Part shown: piece after piece, positions 63,264-64,000 of the stretch
Numbering within the stretch: position 1 is the first letter of the stretch
Layout of the letters: each line of letters starts with the position of its first letter
Assembly: GCF_030817015.1 (NCBI RefSeq)
Contig: NZ_JAUSYS010000001.1
Coordinates: forward strand, 3,596,001 to 3,660,000
Source of the DNA: Arthrobacter sp. V1I7
GTDB taxonomy: Bacteria; Actinomycetota; Actinomycetes; Actinomycetales; Micrococcaceae
Reading direction: 5' to 3'
DNA length: 64,000 bases
Translations under genes and position numbers: made by a program
Notes under the pieces: generated by a model
Told to the model about the DNA's origin: nothing
What the model saw: only the letters and a program-made list of their open reading frames with translations
The model's database searches: none

Positions 63264-63701
63264 TCAGGGCTTGGACAGGGATTCAGGGAGCAGGCCGAGT
63301 TGTCCCAGGAACTCCATCTGGTCAAAGTAGAAGTTGTGAGTTGTGATCAGGCCCCCTTCGACGTGGGCGATGTCGCAACTTCTCACCCTGATGCTTTTGC
63401 CCGTGGGAGGTAGGCTTTCCCCGGATGGCAGGGGCAGCGGTCCGGTGTTCGTTCCAACGACAAAGCCCTCATCGATCGCCACATTTCCGGCCTCATACTT
63501 CTGCGCATACTCATAGCTGATATCCGGGAACGATTCCCCGAATTGCGACAGGTAGTTGCTGATTGCTTCCGGCCCGACAAGCTCGCCCTCTTCAGGGGTG
63601 AAAGCCACCGCATCAGCCGCGTAGCAGGCTGCCTGTGTCTCTTTGTCTCTCGCCATCACTGCAGTGGTTAAGCGGTCCATTACTTCGCGCGCCTGTCCCA
63701 T
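63264..63701 (-). CDS. SnoaL-like/ester-cyclase-type NTF2-fold protein
   Basis: 145 residues from ATG 63701, set by GGAGGTCGAAAA. The fold is visible in REVMDRLTTAVMARDKETQA, ACYAADAVAFTPEEGELVGP, ISNYLSQFGESFPDISYEYA and VRSCDIAHVEGGLITTHNFY. Related in fold to the protein at 42832 but only distantly in sequence. Function unknown; no operon partner. Confidence 0.82.
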   Translation of the reverse strand: MGQAREVMDRLTTAVMARDKETQAACYAADAVAFTPEEGELVGPEAISNYLSQFGESFPDISYEYAQKYEAGNVAIDEGFVVGTNTGPLPLPSGESLPPTGKSIRVRSCDIAHVEGGLITTHNFYFDQMEFLGQLGLLPESLSKP

Positions 63702-63933
63702 TTTTCGACCTCCGTCTATTGGCGGCCTCACGGAAAGGTCAGGCCGCTCCATGGCTTGGCTTCTGTTCAAACAGAAGCGGGTTCAAGTACACGCCGGGCA
63801 GGGAGGAGTGTCAATGGCTCCAGCATGGGCACGAAGTGTCCCCTGACATGGAGCACTTCGCTGGCGTTAGCTAGCGTTACAGCGAGTTAGTGGGCCTTGA
63901 ACGGTGCCAGAATCTAGGCTGTGGCGCAATCCC

Positions 63934-64000
63934 TTTCGGCCGACGAACGCTCCGCCCGGGCCACGATCGGCTGGGCCAGGGACGCCCTGGCCGTCCTCGA
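63934..64000 (+). pseudogene. Duplicated PadR C-terminal segment (runs off the window)
   Basis: The last 67 bases repeat 62647-62713 with about five differences and the same frame (SADERSARATIGWARDALAV versus SAGERSARATIDWARDALAI). No PadR DNA-binding domain precedes it; a GTG at 63919 is in frame. It may be a truncated paralogue; the rest is outside the window. Confidence 0.6.

Overview
The window is high-GC DNA with GTG/TTG starts, strong purine-rich ribosome sites and gene families typical of Actinobacteria. The whole set (TDT transporter, DUF4386 protein, PucR and MmyB-like regulators, IS701/IS1634/IS630 elements) suggests an Arthrobacter/Pseudarthrobacter-type member of the Micrococcaceae. 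That placement is inference from protein style, not from a marker gene. No rRNA, tRNA, CRISPR array or replication origin was seen. The density of insertion sequences, resolvases and broken genes points to an accessory region (genomic island or large plasmid).

Layout. 0-6.6 kb: a FUSC membrane protein, then two identical IS701-family copies bracketing a decayed IS1182-family element, an MFS remnant, and a two-gene hypothetical cassette. 6.7-16.8 kb: a membrane-anchored serine hydrolase, two divergent TetR/target-gene pairs with clear palindromic operators, a TM2-domain gene split by an IS630-family element, an MDR oxidoreductase, a decayed DeoR gene and a cupin. 17-22 kb: an MmyB-type regulator with divergent SDR, a broken SDR, a Tat-exported aldo/keto reductase, and about 1 kb of decayed DNA. 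22.1-27.9 kb: a catabolic operon (KdgT-type permease, RuBisCO-like protein, DUF1537 kinase, zinc dehydrogenase) with a divergent GntR regulator, operator and terminator. 28-33.6 kb: IS110 and IS256 elements followed by a decayed Tn5053/Tn7-like transposon (Mu-type transposase, AAA ATPase, resolvase, all broken). 33.7-37.2 kb: acetyltransferase, HxlR regulator, SDR, thioesterase, TDT transporter. 37.4-42.6 kb: a serine resolvase and a divergent LacI-regulated transporter/aldolase pair lying between two directly repeated res-like sites. 42.8-49.9 kb: SnoaL protein, a junction of two truncated genes, MFS exporter, polar amino-acid-type ABC transporter, FMN-dependent hydroxy-acid oxidase. 50-57 kb: PucR regulator, cupin, RecQ helicase, acylphosphatase, DUF1508 protein, NatAB-type ABC exporter. 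57.5-59.8 kb: a tandem alpha/beta-hydrolase membrane protein with a small membrane partner. 59.8-64 kb: an IS1634-family element with a 47-bp target duplication inside a membrane-protein gene, a divergent PadR regulator with a 37-bp palindrome, hydrolase and SnoaL genes, and a repeated PadR tail at the very end.

Best candidates for something new are the RuBisCO-like/kinase operon, the tandem hydrolase plus membrane-protein pair, the NRAMP-like transporter lacking metal ligands beside an aldolase, and the resolvase/res arrays that bracket it.
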